A stretch of 64,000 bases of DNA, taken from contig QCTE01000002.1 in NCBI GenBank assembly GCA_003211275.1, forward strand, positions 1-64,000, written 5' to 3'. How positions within the stretch are numbered: the stretch's first letter is position 1; every line of letters begins with the position of its first letter. This DNA comes from Synechococcus sp. AG-673-A03 (GTDB lineage Bacteria > Cyanobacteriota > Cyanobacteriia > PCC-6307 > Cyanobiaceae). Below the pieces are notes generated by a model. The model saw only the letters and a program-made list of their open reading frames with translations, was not told the DNA's origin and did no database searches. The translations under genes were made by a program, and so were the position numbers. Below, in pieces: positions 37,705 to 46,150 of the stretch.

Positions 37705-39134
37705 CGGGTCGCAATCGAAAACAAATTGACGCCAGTTTCCTCGAACCTGCACTGAGTGAGACCGACTGGGAAGCCGGCCGACTCCGCCAGCTTCACCATG
37801 GCTGGCTGATCGCGATGAATCAGACGCCAGTCAAGGAGGTGATCCATGAGGCCACGAGTGGGATTATCAATGTGAAAGTTTCCCAGAATCGAACGTCCGC
37901 CAGGCTCCAGACAAGAGTGAATCCATGCCTGCAGACGGGTGACAATCCGATCATCGAAATAATCAATCAAGCCGATGGAATAAATCAGGTGCTGAGGCTG
38001 AAGATCAAGCTTTTGTCGACCAATACAGAGGTGCAAAAGATTGCGGCGTTCAAGCCGCACCACATGTTCAAGGCCCTCACGAACCAGACGCTCGCGCACA
38101 TAATCGAGAGCCTGCTGATCAACATCCACCAACGTGAACTGCACCTGATCAGCGAGATCGGAATCTTGCAGAAGAATGTCAAAGATCTCGGCAGCTGGAC
38201 CACACGCCAGACTTGTGACTCGTATCGGCCGCTGATCGGTGAGTGTCAGAGCACGTTGAAGCTCCTCCCGCAACAGTCCACGGCGATTGCGTACAGCCCT
38301 GGCCGCAGGTTGATTCAGGAAACAGCGATCAAGCAATGTGCCTAAATCCCCAGCACCTCCAGGTTCATCGGCATACATCCAGGCGATCGTGAGGAAATCG
38401 CCTGCATAACCACGGGGCTTTCGATACATCCTCTCCGCCGAACGAGTGAGCAACAGATAGGGGAGCAATTCGATGCGCAGAGCCTGAAGAGCTGAGGTAT
38501 CAGGTGCCGGGGTATCTCCCGAAAGCGCTGGGAAAAGACTGCCAGTAAGACGCACCAGGGTGTCAAACGCTGCTGCCAGATCCCTGTGCAGCAGAGCATC
38601 GGGGGCACTACGGCGAAAATCGGCTTCCACCGAAGCGGCACACTGCTTGAAGCGGAGCACTGCAGCGGCCAACTCCGGCGGCATCAGAGAAGGAGCTCCA
38701 CGTCCTGCCACCCCGTCAAGGCCATGGGGGTGGGTCTGCGTGAGCAAACGCTGGGCATTGATGGCTGCCAAGGCCTTGAAGACACGCAGCCCCTGCGCAG
38801 GATTCGACTGCATCAGCGCATGGAGAGAAAGCTGCGAAAGGCGCAGAGCCTCAACCGGCTCACGTGCAGTCACACTGGCCCGGGCTACACCACCCAACAG
38901 AAAGGAGATATCTCCGAGCACGCTTCCAGGGCCGAGCATTGGGCCCTCCTGCGCCGACAATCCCTCCCAACTGGCCTGGACCACACCTGATGAGATCAGA
39001 AGCAGGCCGTCCGGAGCCTCACCCTCTTCTATCAGGCTGACCCCTGGAGCAAAAGTGCAAGGCTGCACATCAGCAAACGCCTGATCAACAACCCCTTCAA
39101 GAGCCTGGAGTAGCAGCAACGATTCAGCGTTCAT
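37692..39134 (-). CDS. CNMP-domain / SAM-dependent methyltransferase fusion
   Basis: 480 residues: an N-terminal cyclic-nucleotide-binding-like domain (about 15-125; GVSLIEEGEAPDGLLLISSG, then VLGDISFLLGGVARASVTA), a helical middle (about 150-300), and a class I methyltransferase domain (about 300-470) with a Gly-containing motif (VTSLACGPAAEIFDIL), an acidic motif (FTLVDVDQQALDYV) and RSILGNFHIDNPT. The phosphate cassette has Asp where Glu is usual, and its Arg is shifted by one position, so cAMP binding is uncertain. The methyl acceptor is unknown. Located directly between thiO and the repeat protein, convergent with thiO. Confidence 0.75.
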   Translation of the reverse strand: MNAESLLLLQALEGVVDQAFADVQPCTFAPGVSLIEEGEAPDGLLLISSGVVQASWEGLSAQEGPMLGPGSVLGDISFLLGGVARASVTAREPVEALRLSQLSLHALMQSNPAQGLRVFKALAAINAQRLLTQTHPHGLDGVAGRGAPSLMPPELAAAVLRFKQCAASVEADFRRSAPDALLHRDLAAAFDTLVRLTGSLFPALSGDTPAPDTSALQALRIELLPYLLLTRSAERMYRKPRGYAGDFLTIAWMYADEPGGAGDLGTLLDRCFLNQPAARAVRNRRGLLREELQRALTLTDQRPIRVTSLACGPAAEIFDILLQDSDLADQVQFTLVDVDQQALDYVRERLVREGLEHVVRLERRNLLHLCIGRQKLDLQPQHLIYSIGLIDYFDDRIVTRLQAWIHSCLEPGGRSILGNFHIDNPTRGLMDHLLDWRLIHRDQPAMVKLAESAGFPVGLTQCRFEETGVNLFSIATRQLD

Positions 39135-39414
39135 AAAACCCCAGGGAGAGTGTCCCGAGGGTATGCAGATTCAAATCAATCGACAGGCCATGAGCCCTCA
39201 ACCCGCCTCGCCTGATGGGAAGAGCCATTGCTTGGAGAGAGCTCAATAACTGGAGCATGGCTGGCCTGGGAACACCAAAGCAATGGGGTTCGACTAGCCG
39301 CCATCAGCACAGACCATTGATCCCGGACAATCCTGGACACAACACAATCCAAGCCGAACGAGGAACTGCCATGGGACTAGTGCTGGAGGCACTTTCAGAC
39401 CCAGACACTCCAAC
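39135..39414. other. Spacer upstream of the repeat protein
   Basis: 280 bases without a convincing gene. Short frames here lack ribosome binding sites or recognisable motifs. It leads into the CRP palindrome at 39415. Confidence 0.55.
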
Positions 39415-39430
39415 CGTGATCTAGATCACA
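39415..39430 (+). promoter_or_regulatory. Perfect CRP-type (cAMP receptor) palindrome
   Basis: GTGATCTAGATCAC at 39416-39429 is a perfect 14-bp palindrome and matches the classic CRP consensus core (TGTGA-N6-TCACA minus the outermost T, which is C here). It lies 75-90 bases before the repeat-protein start. A second inverted repeat GAATCA-AGCC-TGATTC is at 39451-39466. A CRP homologue with the matching recognition helix is encoded at 54637-55317. Confidence 0.75.
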
Positions 39431-39503
39431 AGATTGATTGAGCAAGTCGTGAATCAAGCCTGATTCGTGTCACAGGATCCGGAGAAGTTTGCGCTGAAGG
39501 TGA

Positions 39504-41894
39504 GTGAGTTCGAGAGCAAATGCTCCACTCAAATTGTTAGCAATGAACTTCACCGCTCGGGCCTTCCAACGCAACCGCGGCCCCCAGCCTTCTGTTTCCG
39601 TCACCACTGTGGATGGACGAACGATGAACACTGGAAATAATAATGATCGCATTGATATTCGTGCTGGTGCCTTCAACCGAGGGGGTTACGCCGAAGCCAC
39701 CGGACTCAACAATTCCTCCATTGCAACCGCAGCAGGCAATGACTCCGTTCGCATTCATGCCCACGCCCGTGGCATGAGCACCAATGCCTGGGCCATGCGC
39801 AACAGCTCACTGGATGTGGGTCCTGGCCACGACAATATTGATCTCCGTGCAGTGACCCGTGCAGGCGCCTTTGATCCTGCCTATGGCATGGACACCAGCT
39901 CCATCATTACTGGCCTGGGCAACGACAAGCTGCGCATCAATGCCATCGCTCGCGGCAACACCACAGGCACCATCGCCGCCCATGGCGCTCTGAACTCTCA
40001 GATCAACACCGGCGCCGATGACGACAAGGTCCACATCAAAGCTTCCGCCACCAATCGCAGTGGTTACGCCGAAGCAACCGGACTCGACCATTCAGTGCTT
40101 GAAACCGAAAGCGGCAATGACTGCGTGCGCATTCACGCCCACGCCCGTGGCATGAGCACCAATGCCTGGGCCATGCGTCACAGCACACTCGATGTGGGTG
40201 CAGGCCACGACAAAATTGACCTGCGTGCTGTCACCCGTGCTGGTGCCTTTGATCCTGCCTATGGCATGGACACCAGTTCCATCATTACCGGCCTGGGCAA
40301 CGACAAGCTGCGCATCAATGCCATCGCTCGCGGCAACACCACAAGCACTATCGCCGCCTATGGCGCTCTCAACTCTCAGATCAACACCGGCGCCGATGAC
40401 GACAAGGTCCGCATCAGAGCTGCTGCAAGCAACCGCAACGGTTATGCCGAAGCGACCGGACTCGACCATTCAGTGCTTAAAACCGAAGCCGGTAATGACC
40501 ACGTGCGCATTGATGCCCGCGCCTGCGGCAGCAGCACCAATGCCTGGGCCATGCGTCACAGCACACTCGATGTAGGTGCAGGCCATGACACGGTTGATCT
40601 GCGTGCTGTCACCCGGGCAAGCGCCTTTGATCCTGCCTATGGCATGGACACCAGCTCCATCATCACTGGCCTGGGCAACGACAAGCTGCGCATCAATGCC
40701 ATTGCTCGCGGCAGCACAACAGACACCATGGCCACCTATGGCGCTCTGAACTCTCAGATCAACACCGGAGCTGACGACGACAAGGTCGAAATCAGAGCCT
40801 CCGCCAGGAATCGCCAGGGCTACGCCGAAGCCGTCGGTCTCGACCATTCAGTTCTTGAAACCGAGGCCGGTGATGATCTCGTTCGTCTTGATGCGCAGGC
40901 CCACGGCAGCAGCAGCAACGCCTGGGCCATGCGCAACAGCACAGTGGATGTGGGTCCTGGAGACGACACGGTCGAGATCAGGGGCAATGCACTCAACAGC
41001 ACGGTACGCACTGGTGAAGGCTTCGACAGCGTCAAAGTCACTGGCCTCGAGACCAAACAATTGCTTGTCGACACTGGTGCTGACGCTGATGTCTTGACCG
41101 TCGATGGCGGCACTGGAATCACTTACATCTCCGGTACTGGCTCCGACCAGCTGCGATTAACACGCAACTATTTCACGGGCCTGCTCCAAGCGAAAGACTC
41201 TCAAGAGCAGGTGAGTCAGTTCGAGGATTCAATCATTCAGGACCTCACCCCTGCGCAGGCCGCGAAAGCGCAAACCAATCAGTTGATCTCAACTTCTGTC
41301 GTGGAATCATCCAACACTGAACACAATCAACAGGCCACCAGCTTTACCCCACCTGATTCACAAAAAGCAGGGGACAAACTCCGCAATCCACTGCAATTCG
41401 TCGATTTCGTGACCGGCGAAAATGGCGACACCGTCAACTGCGACGACATCCTGATCGGCCACGGGATTGGCCTCAATCGCCAGTCAATTTTTCAAGATGG
41501 TTATTTAAGCTTTGCACAGGAAGGCAGCGACAGCCTCCTGTACTTTGATTCCGATGGTTCTGACCAACAGGAGAACGATAAAGTTGCCTTGGTGATCTTC
41601 AAGGACGTCCAGGCAGGCGACTTCAGTCAGTACAATCTTAGTTCCAGAATCATCAATCAAAATGATTTCTTACTGAACCAAGAGAATCATCAAAATATTG
41701 ATCTAACAATTGATTCAGAGGACGTAGCTCCTGGACAACAACTGGAATCTGCAGGCAGCACAACGATGCTGAATGCCAGCCTCCAACCCGCCAATGAAAG
41801 CCAAAGTCTGTTCGGAACAAACCCAACGACTCACGCAATGGACCCGAACCAACTCATGAACAACGATGTTCAGGCTTCGCTTGGAATCGTCTGA
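39504..41894 (+). CDS. Large repetitive secreted protein with a type I secretion-like C-terminus
   Basis: 796 residues. About 3.5 tandem copies of a 126-residue unit (residues about 61-500) have Asp/Asn/Gly-rich strands such as NTGADDDKV, GLGNDKLRI and DVGPGDDTVEI, which recall calcium-binding beta-roll repeats but in a looser form. A linker follows, and the C-terminus (about 620-700; LQFVDFVTGENGDTVNCDDILIG ... SLLYFDSDGS ... VALVIFKDV) matches the target region of type I-secreted repeat proteins. No signal peptide. Start is uncertain: GTG 39504 or ATG 39543. Likely a cell-surface or released protein; the CRP site upstream suggests cAMP control. A strong terminator follows. Confidence 0.75.
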   Translation: MSSRANAPLKLLAMNFTARAFQRNRGPQPSVSVTTVDGRTMNTGNNNDRIDIRAGAFNRGGYAEATGLNNSSIATAAGNDSVRIHAHARGMSTNAWAMRNSSLDVGPGHDNIDLRAVTRAGAFDPAYGMDTSSIITGLGNDKLRINAIARGNTTGTIAAHGALNSQINTGADDDKVHIKASATNRSGYAEATGLDHSVLETESGNDCVRIHAHARGMSTNAWAMRHSTLDVGAGHDKIDLRAVTRAGAFDPAYGMDTSSIITGLGNDKLRINAIARGNTTSTIAAYGALNSQINTGADDDKVRIRAAASNRNGYAEATGLDHSVLKTEAGNDHVRIDARACGSSTNAWAMRHSTLDVGAGHDTVDLRAVTRASAFDPAYGMDTSSIITGLGNDKLRINAIARGSTTDTMATYGALNSQINTGADDDKVEIRASARNRQGYAEAVGLDHSVLETEAGDDLVRLDAQAHGSSSNAWAMRNSTVDVGPGDDTVEIRGNALNSTVRTGEGFDSVKVTGLETKQLLVDTGADADVLTVDGGTGITYISGTGSDQLRLTRNYFTGLLQAKDSQEQVSQFEDSIIQDLTPAQAAKAQTNQLISTSVVESSNTEHNQQATSFTPPDSQKAGDKLRNPLQFVDFVTGENGDTVNCDDILIGHGIGLNRQSIFQDGYLSFAQEGSDSLLYFDSDGSDQQENDKVALVIFKDVQAGDFSQYNLSSRIINQNDFLLNQENHQNIDLTIDSEDVAPGQQLESAGSTTMLNASLQPANESQSLFGTNPTTHAMDPNQLMNNDVQASLGIV
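39684..41000 (+). repeat. 378-bp tandem repeats in the surface protein gene
   Basis: Units start at 39684, 40062, 40440 and 40818, exactly 378 bases apart, each opening with codons for GYAEA. The first three are complete and nearly identical over long runs (for example the stretch coding AFDPAYGMDTSSIITGLGND); the fourth is diverged and incomplete. High DNA identity points to recent duplication or ongoing homogenisation. Confidence 0.92.
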
Positions 41895-41925
41895 TAACGA
41901 TCCCAGACTCCTTTCAGAAATCGAC

Positions 41926-41955
41926 CGCTCTGCACATGCAGAGCGATTTTTGTTT
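41926..41955 (+). terminator. Intrinsic terminator of the repeat-protein gene
   Basis: CGCTCTGCA (41926-41934) pairs with TGCAGAGCG (41937-41945), followed by ATTTTTGTTT; 32 bases after the stop. Confidence 0.85.
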
Positions 41956-42025
41956 ACAGGTTCAACGATCTTCGGCAGCCAACAAGAGCACAAGGATCAG
42001 GGCCGCAAATCCCAAAGAAATCAGA

Positions 42026-42060
42026 TTTAAACAAGCCCCAGAACGTGCATCCAGGGCTTG
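42026..42060 (-). terminator. Intrinsic terminator of ndk
   Basis: On the minus strand CAAGCCC (42060-42054) pairs with GGGCTTG (42038-42032) and is followed by TTTAAAT, 27 bases after the ndk stop. Confidence 0.65.
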
Positions 42061-42086
42061 AGATTAATCACTCAATCGCCACACAA

Positions 42087-42545
42087 TCAAGCCTCAACAC
42101 GCCAAGCCTGATCAGACGGAGACCAGTCATTGAGTTCAGAAGCCTGGAACCAAAGACCGATCTCAAACTGAGCGGTTTCGGAGGCATCAGAACCGTGAAT
42201 CACATTGCGGCCGATATTCACAGCCAAATCACCACGGATGGTGCCGGGCTCAGCCTCGAGGGGCTTGGTGGCACCGATGAGCTTGCGAGCGCTAGCGATC
42301 ACACCATCGCCTTCCCAGACCATGGCCACCACAGGACCTGACGTGATGAAATCGACCAGGCCGGCAAAGAAGGGGCGCTCCTTGTGGACGCCGTAGTGCT
42401 GTTCAGCTAGTTCTCGGCTGGGAGTGATCTGCTTCAGGCCAACCAACTTGAAACCCTTGCTCTCGAAGCGACCGAGGATTTCACCCACCAGTCCGCGTTG
42501 GACACCATCGGGCTTGATGGCGATAAACGTGCGTTCGGTGGCCAT
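42087..42545 (-). CDS. ndk: Nucleoside diphosphate kinase
   Basis: 152 residues. Transfers the terminal phosphate between nucleoside triphosphates through a phospho-His intermediate. The catalytic His is in [32 protein letters not shown] and the MVWEGDGVI segment are standard. Divergent from speA with 138 bases between. Confidence 0.98.
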   Translation of the reverse strand: MATERTFIAIKPDGVQRGLVGEILGRFESKGFKLVGLKQITPSRELAEQHYGVHKERPFFAGLVDFITSGPVVAMVWEGDGVIASARKLIGATKPLEAEPGTIRGDLAVNIGRNVIHGSDASETAQFEIGLWFQASELNDWSPSDQAWRVEA

Positions 42546-42683
42546 GAAAACTCAAAAGCAAGAGGCTTGCCATCTTCTGTGCTCAGCTGCCCCCTTGGCA
42601 AGCAAGACAGGCACCTACAGGTTTCTGCTGCTCTGAAGCAAGCTCCTTAGATTTGGCCTATTCATCACTGGGCCTTCTCACGC

Positions 42684-44663
42684 ATGGTGCTCGCCGACGC
42701 CAACCAACCAGGACGTGAGCAGAGCGACGGAACATCAGCGCCGACCACTGCCTGGACTATTCAGGACAGCTCCGAGCTTTATGGACTCGAACGTTGGGGG
42801 GATCCTTACTTCTCCATCAATCTTCGCGGCCATGTGAGCGTGCAACCCCGTGGAGAGCGTGGCGGAAGCCTGGATCTGGTGGAACTCGTGAAAGGCCTGC
42901 AGGGCAGGAACCTCAACCTGCCACTGCTGATCCGTTTCGACGACATCCTCGAAGACCGGCTCGAGAGCCTTCATGCCGCCTTCGAGCGAGCGATCACCCG
43001 TTACGACTACAGCGGTCGCTACCAGGGAGTCTTCCCTGTGAAATGCAATCAGCAATGCCACGTTGTGGAGGAGCTGGTGAGCTGCGGCAAGCGCTGGCAC
43101 TTCGGGCTTGAAGCCGGCAGCAAGGCAGAACTGCTCATTGCCCTCTCGCTCATTGACGATCCCGAAGCATTGCTGATCTGCAATGGCTACAAAGATCAGC
43201 GCTATATCGAAACGGCGATCCTTGCCCGGCGCCTTGGCAGACGGCCCGTTGTCGTGATCGAGCAAGCCGATGAAGTGCAACGGATTATTGATGCCAGCAG
43301 GGAACTCGGCGCTGCACCTCTGATCGGGATCCGCGCTCGGCTGTCGAGCCGAAGCACCGGCCGCTGGGGCAACTCGGTCGGTGACAAGGCCAAATTTGGG
43401 CTGCCGGTGCCCGAAATCCTGGCGACTGTCGAAGCTCTACGTGAGGCAGGTCTGCTCGAAGAGCTGCGCTTACTTCACTTCCATGTCGGCAGCCAGATCA
43501 ACGACATCGGTGTGGTGAAGGACGCCCTGCAGGAGGCGTCCCGCATCTATGTGGAGCTGCACAAACTCGGAGCCCCGATGGGTTATCTGGATGTGGGAGG
43601 AGGACTGGGTATTGATTACGACGGCAGTCGCACAGCCACGGCTGCCTCGACGAACTACTCGCTTCAGAACTACGCCAACGATGTGGTCGCCACGGTCAAG
43701 GAAGGCTGTGAACCCCACGACGTGGCAGTCCCGACTCTGGTGAGCGAAAGCGGCCGTGCCATCGCCAGCCATTTCTCTGTGCTGGTGTTCAACGTTCTTG
43801 GCACCGGCGGACTGCCGCACTCCACACCCACTCGCTCCGAAGCAGAATCTCTGATCGTGCGCAACCTGCACGACACTCTGGAGGGGATCAAGACGCTTCC
43901 TGATGACGGAAGCGCGGATGTCTCCCGACTGCAGGAAGCCTGGAACGATGCTCTCAAATTCAAAGACGATGCGTTAGCTGCATTCAGGCTCGGCTACCTG
44001 AGCCTCACCGAACGCAGCCAGGCGGAGCAACTCACCTGGGCCTGTGCACGGGCTCTGGTGGAAAGGCTCCCTGAGAACGCCGTACTCCCCGAAGAACTTC
44101 AAGCCTTACCGGCTGTTCTGGCGCTGACCTATTACGCGAACCTCTCGATCTTCCGCTCTGCGCCCGACACCTGGGCCATTGAGCAGCTCTTCCCTCTGAT
44201 GCCAATCCACCGGCTGGGAGAGAAACCGACTGAGCTCGGCCATTTCGCTGATCTCACCTGCGATTCCGATGGTCGCCTCAACCGCTTCATTGCCGATGGG
44301 CGTAGTAAGCAACTTCTGGAGCTGCATGCCCTGCGTTCAGAAGAGCCCTATCTGATCGGGATGTTTCTGGGAGGGGCCTATCAAGAAGTGATGGGCAACC
44401 TGCACAACTTGTTCGGCACCACCGATGCAGTGCACATTCGTCTGGCACCCGGAGGGGACTACCAAGTGGATCACGTCGTGCGTGGCGACACCAACGCTGA
44501 GGTGCTGATGGCGATGGAACATAACCCGGAATCTCTGCTGGAACGTTTGCGTGTCGCCAGTGAGCGCTCCATCCGAACGAACCAGCTCAAGATCGCCGAA
44601 GCGCGACGACTCATGGACCATCTTGAGATCAGTCTGCGCCAGAGCACCTACCTGCAGAACTGA
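42684..44663 (+). CDS. speA: Biosynthetic arginine decarboxylase
   Basis: PLP enzyme making agmatine from arginine, the start of polyamine synthesis. 659 residues, normal for SpeA. The PLP Lys is in GVFPVKCNQQ, with HFGLEAGSKAEL, FHVGSQI, LDVGGGLGIDYDG and the active-site Cys region upstream of DAVHIRLAPGG. Only 5 bases separate its stop from the next start, so it probably heads an operon with the gated channel and the cyclase. Confidence 0.97.
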   Translation: MVLADANQPGREQSDGTSAPTTAWTIQDSSELYGLERWGDPYFSINLRGHVSVQPRGERGGSLDLVELVKGLQGRNLNLPLLIRFDDILEDRLESLHAAFERAITRYDYSGRYQGVFPVKCNQQCHVVEELVSCGKRWHFGLEAGSKAELLIALSLIDDPEALLICNGYKDQRYIETAILARRLGRRPVVVIEQADEVQRIIDASRELGAAPLIGIRARLSSRSTGRWGNSVGDKAKFGLPVPEILATVEALREAGLLEELRLLHFHVGSQINDIGVVKDALQEASRIYVELHKLGAPMGYLDVGGGLGIDYDGSRTATAASTNYSLQNYANDVVATVKEGCEPHDVAVPTLVSESGRAIASHFSVLVFNVLGTGGLPHSTPTRSEAESLIVRNLHDTLEGIKTLPDDGSADVSRLQEAWNDALKFKDDALAAFRLGYLSLTERSQAEQLTWACARALVERLPENAVLPEELQALPAVLALTYYANLSIFRSAPDTWAIEQLFPLMPIHRLGEKPTELGHFADLTCDSDGRLNRFIADGRSKQLLELHALRSEEPYLIGMFLGGAYQEVMGNLHNLFGTTDAVHIRLAPGGDYQVDHVVRGDTNAEVLMAMEHNPESLLERLRVASERSIRTNQLKIAEARRLMDHLEISLRQSTYLQN

Positions 44664-44668
44664 GCGCC

Positions 44669-46150
44669 ATGACTCTGACTCTGAGCCTTCTAGTCATTGT
44701 GGCACTCCTGACGATCCATCGGGTTTGCAAACGTCAGAAGCTCAGCCCGCCGCCTTTGCGACTGCCTTTGATTGCAGCGATCGGCATCCCGCTGCTGAAC
44801 AAACTGGCTGAAATCGTCAGCTACGGCGGTCTGCCGGTTTTGCAGAACTCACTGGCAGCAGTCATCACGCTGCTCTGGGCTCTGAGTCTGATCCGCATCC
44901 TGAACTGGGGCATCCTGCAGATTCCCGCAGAGCTGGGCTGGTGGAAACCCACCGCCAAGATCCTGCGAGACCTGCTCACCCTTGCGATCATCACAGCCGT
45001 GGTGATGATCGTGATTCACCGCGATTTCCGCGTCAATCTGGTCGGCTTGGCAGCCACCTCAGCCGTGGTTACCGCAGTGATCGGTCTTGCCGCTCAGGAG
45101 ACCCTGAAAAATCTATTTGCGGGGATCTCGCTGCAAGTTGACTCACCCTTTGAAGAGGGTGACTGGATTGATCTGGGCACAACAACAGGAGTCGTGACAT
45201 CGCTCCGTTTAATGACAACCCGAGTGCGTGGAATGGACGGGTCAATCACCGTGGTGCCGAACAGCCGCATCGCCGTGGAAGGCCTGCGCCGCTTCAAGCC
45301 TGAAGAACCTGTCGGTCAGATCATCGATCTGGGCTTGGATTACAGCCTGCCTCCACGCCAGGCAATCCAGCTGCTGCAACACACTCTTCAAGACAACCGC
45401 AAGGTGCTGCGTCACCCCACACCGAAGGTATGGGTGTCGTCCTTCGCCGACAGCTCGATCACCTACAGCCTGCTGACCTGGCAGACCACTGCACTGGAAT
45501 TACGCCAGCTGCGAAGCACTGTGCTGGAGCAGATCTGGTACGCACTCCATCGCATTGATCAATCGATCCCTTACCCAATCCGAGACGTTCGCACCAAGCC
45601 AAGCCCAGCCAAGTTGCCATCCAGCGACATCACGATGCAGCAGAAGCAAAAGCTGCTGGCCTCAACAGAAATCTTCGGCCACCTGAATGAGCATCAGCTT
45701 GAAATGCTGGCCGATCTCGCAAGCTGCGAGACCTTTGCACCCGGTGAATCGGTCGTCAGGCAGGGAGAACGTGGTGACAGCCTCTATCTCGTGGTCCGCG
45801 GAACACTGGAAGTGTTTCAGTTGAATGCCAACAGCGCTGCAAGGCATCCAGGTCGGCACGTCGCCGATCTTGAGACCAGTGACGCCTTTGGTGAAATGGC
45901 ACTCTGCACCGGTGAAGCACGTTCAGCGAGCGTGATCTGCAAGAGCGAATGCGTTTTGATCGAGATCGAGCGAAAACACTTACTACCACTGCTCGAGGAA
46001 CAGCCTGAAATTCTCGAAACCATGGGCTCGATCATGGCTGCAAGGCAGCAGCAACTCAAAGCGAACCAACAGCAACGAGCTGAGCCCCTGCGCCTCGCGT
46101 TGATTGCACGGATGCAGAGATTGTTCAGTCTCTCCAGTCAGGAGCAATGA
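44669..46150 (+). CDS. Cyclic-nucleotide-gated MscS-family channel (bCNG type)
   Basis: 493 residues: several N-terminal membrane helices (about 2-20, 33-50, 58-80, 100-117), the pore helix and MscS beta domain (about 120-310; AAQETLKNLFAGISLQVDSPFEEGDWI, VPNSR), then a cytoplasmic CNMP domain (about 325-460). The phosphate cassette is intact: Glu409 (FGEMAL) and Arg418 (EARSASV), so cAMP or cGMP binding is likely. Proteins of this build are known as bacterial cyclic-nucleotide-gated channels. The stop overlaps the adenylate-cyclase start (ATGA), which suggests a local ligand source. Confidence 0.88.
   Translation: MTLTLSLLVIVALLTIHRVCKRQKLSPPPLRLPLIAAIGIPLLNKLAEIVSYGGLPVLQNSLAAVITLLWALSLIRILNWGILQIPAELGWWKPTAKILRDLLTLAIITAVVMIVIHRDFRVNLVGLAATSAVVTAVIGLAAQETLKNLFAGISLQVDSPFEEGDWIDLGTTTGVVTSLRLMTTRVRGMDGSITVVPNSRIAVEGLRRFKPEEPVGQIIDLGLDYSLPPRQAIQLLQHTLQDNRKVLRHPTPKVWVSSFADSSITYSLLTWQTTALELRQLRSTVLEQIWYALHRIDQSIPYPIRDVRTKPSPAKLPSSDITMQQKQKLLASTEIFGHLNEHQLEMLADLASCETFAPGESVVRQGERGDSLYLVVRGTLEVFQLNANSAARHPGRHVADLETSDAFGEMALCTGEARSASVICKSECVLIEIERKHLLPLLEEQPEILETMGSIMAARQQQLKANQQQRAEPLRLALIARMQRLFSLSSQEQ

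Noticed and set aside
39215-39424. 69-codon frame upstream of the repeat protein
   Set aside because: It runs through the CRP palindrome, has no ribosome binding site and is of low complexity.
39714-40847. Long minus-strand open frames inside the 378-bp repeats
   Set aside because: They repeat with the same period as the repeats and are shadows of the + strand gene, whose protein has a coherent domain pattern and C-terminal secretion region.
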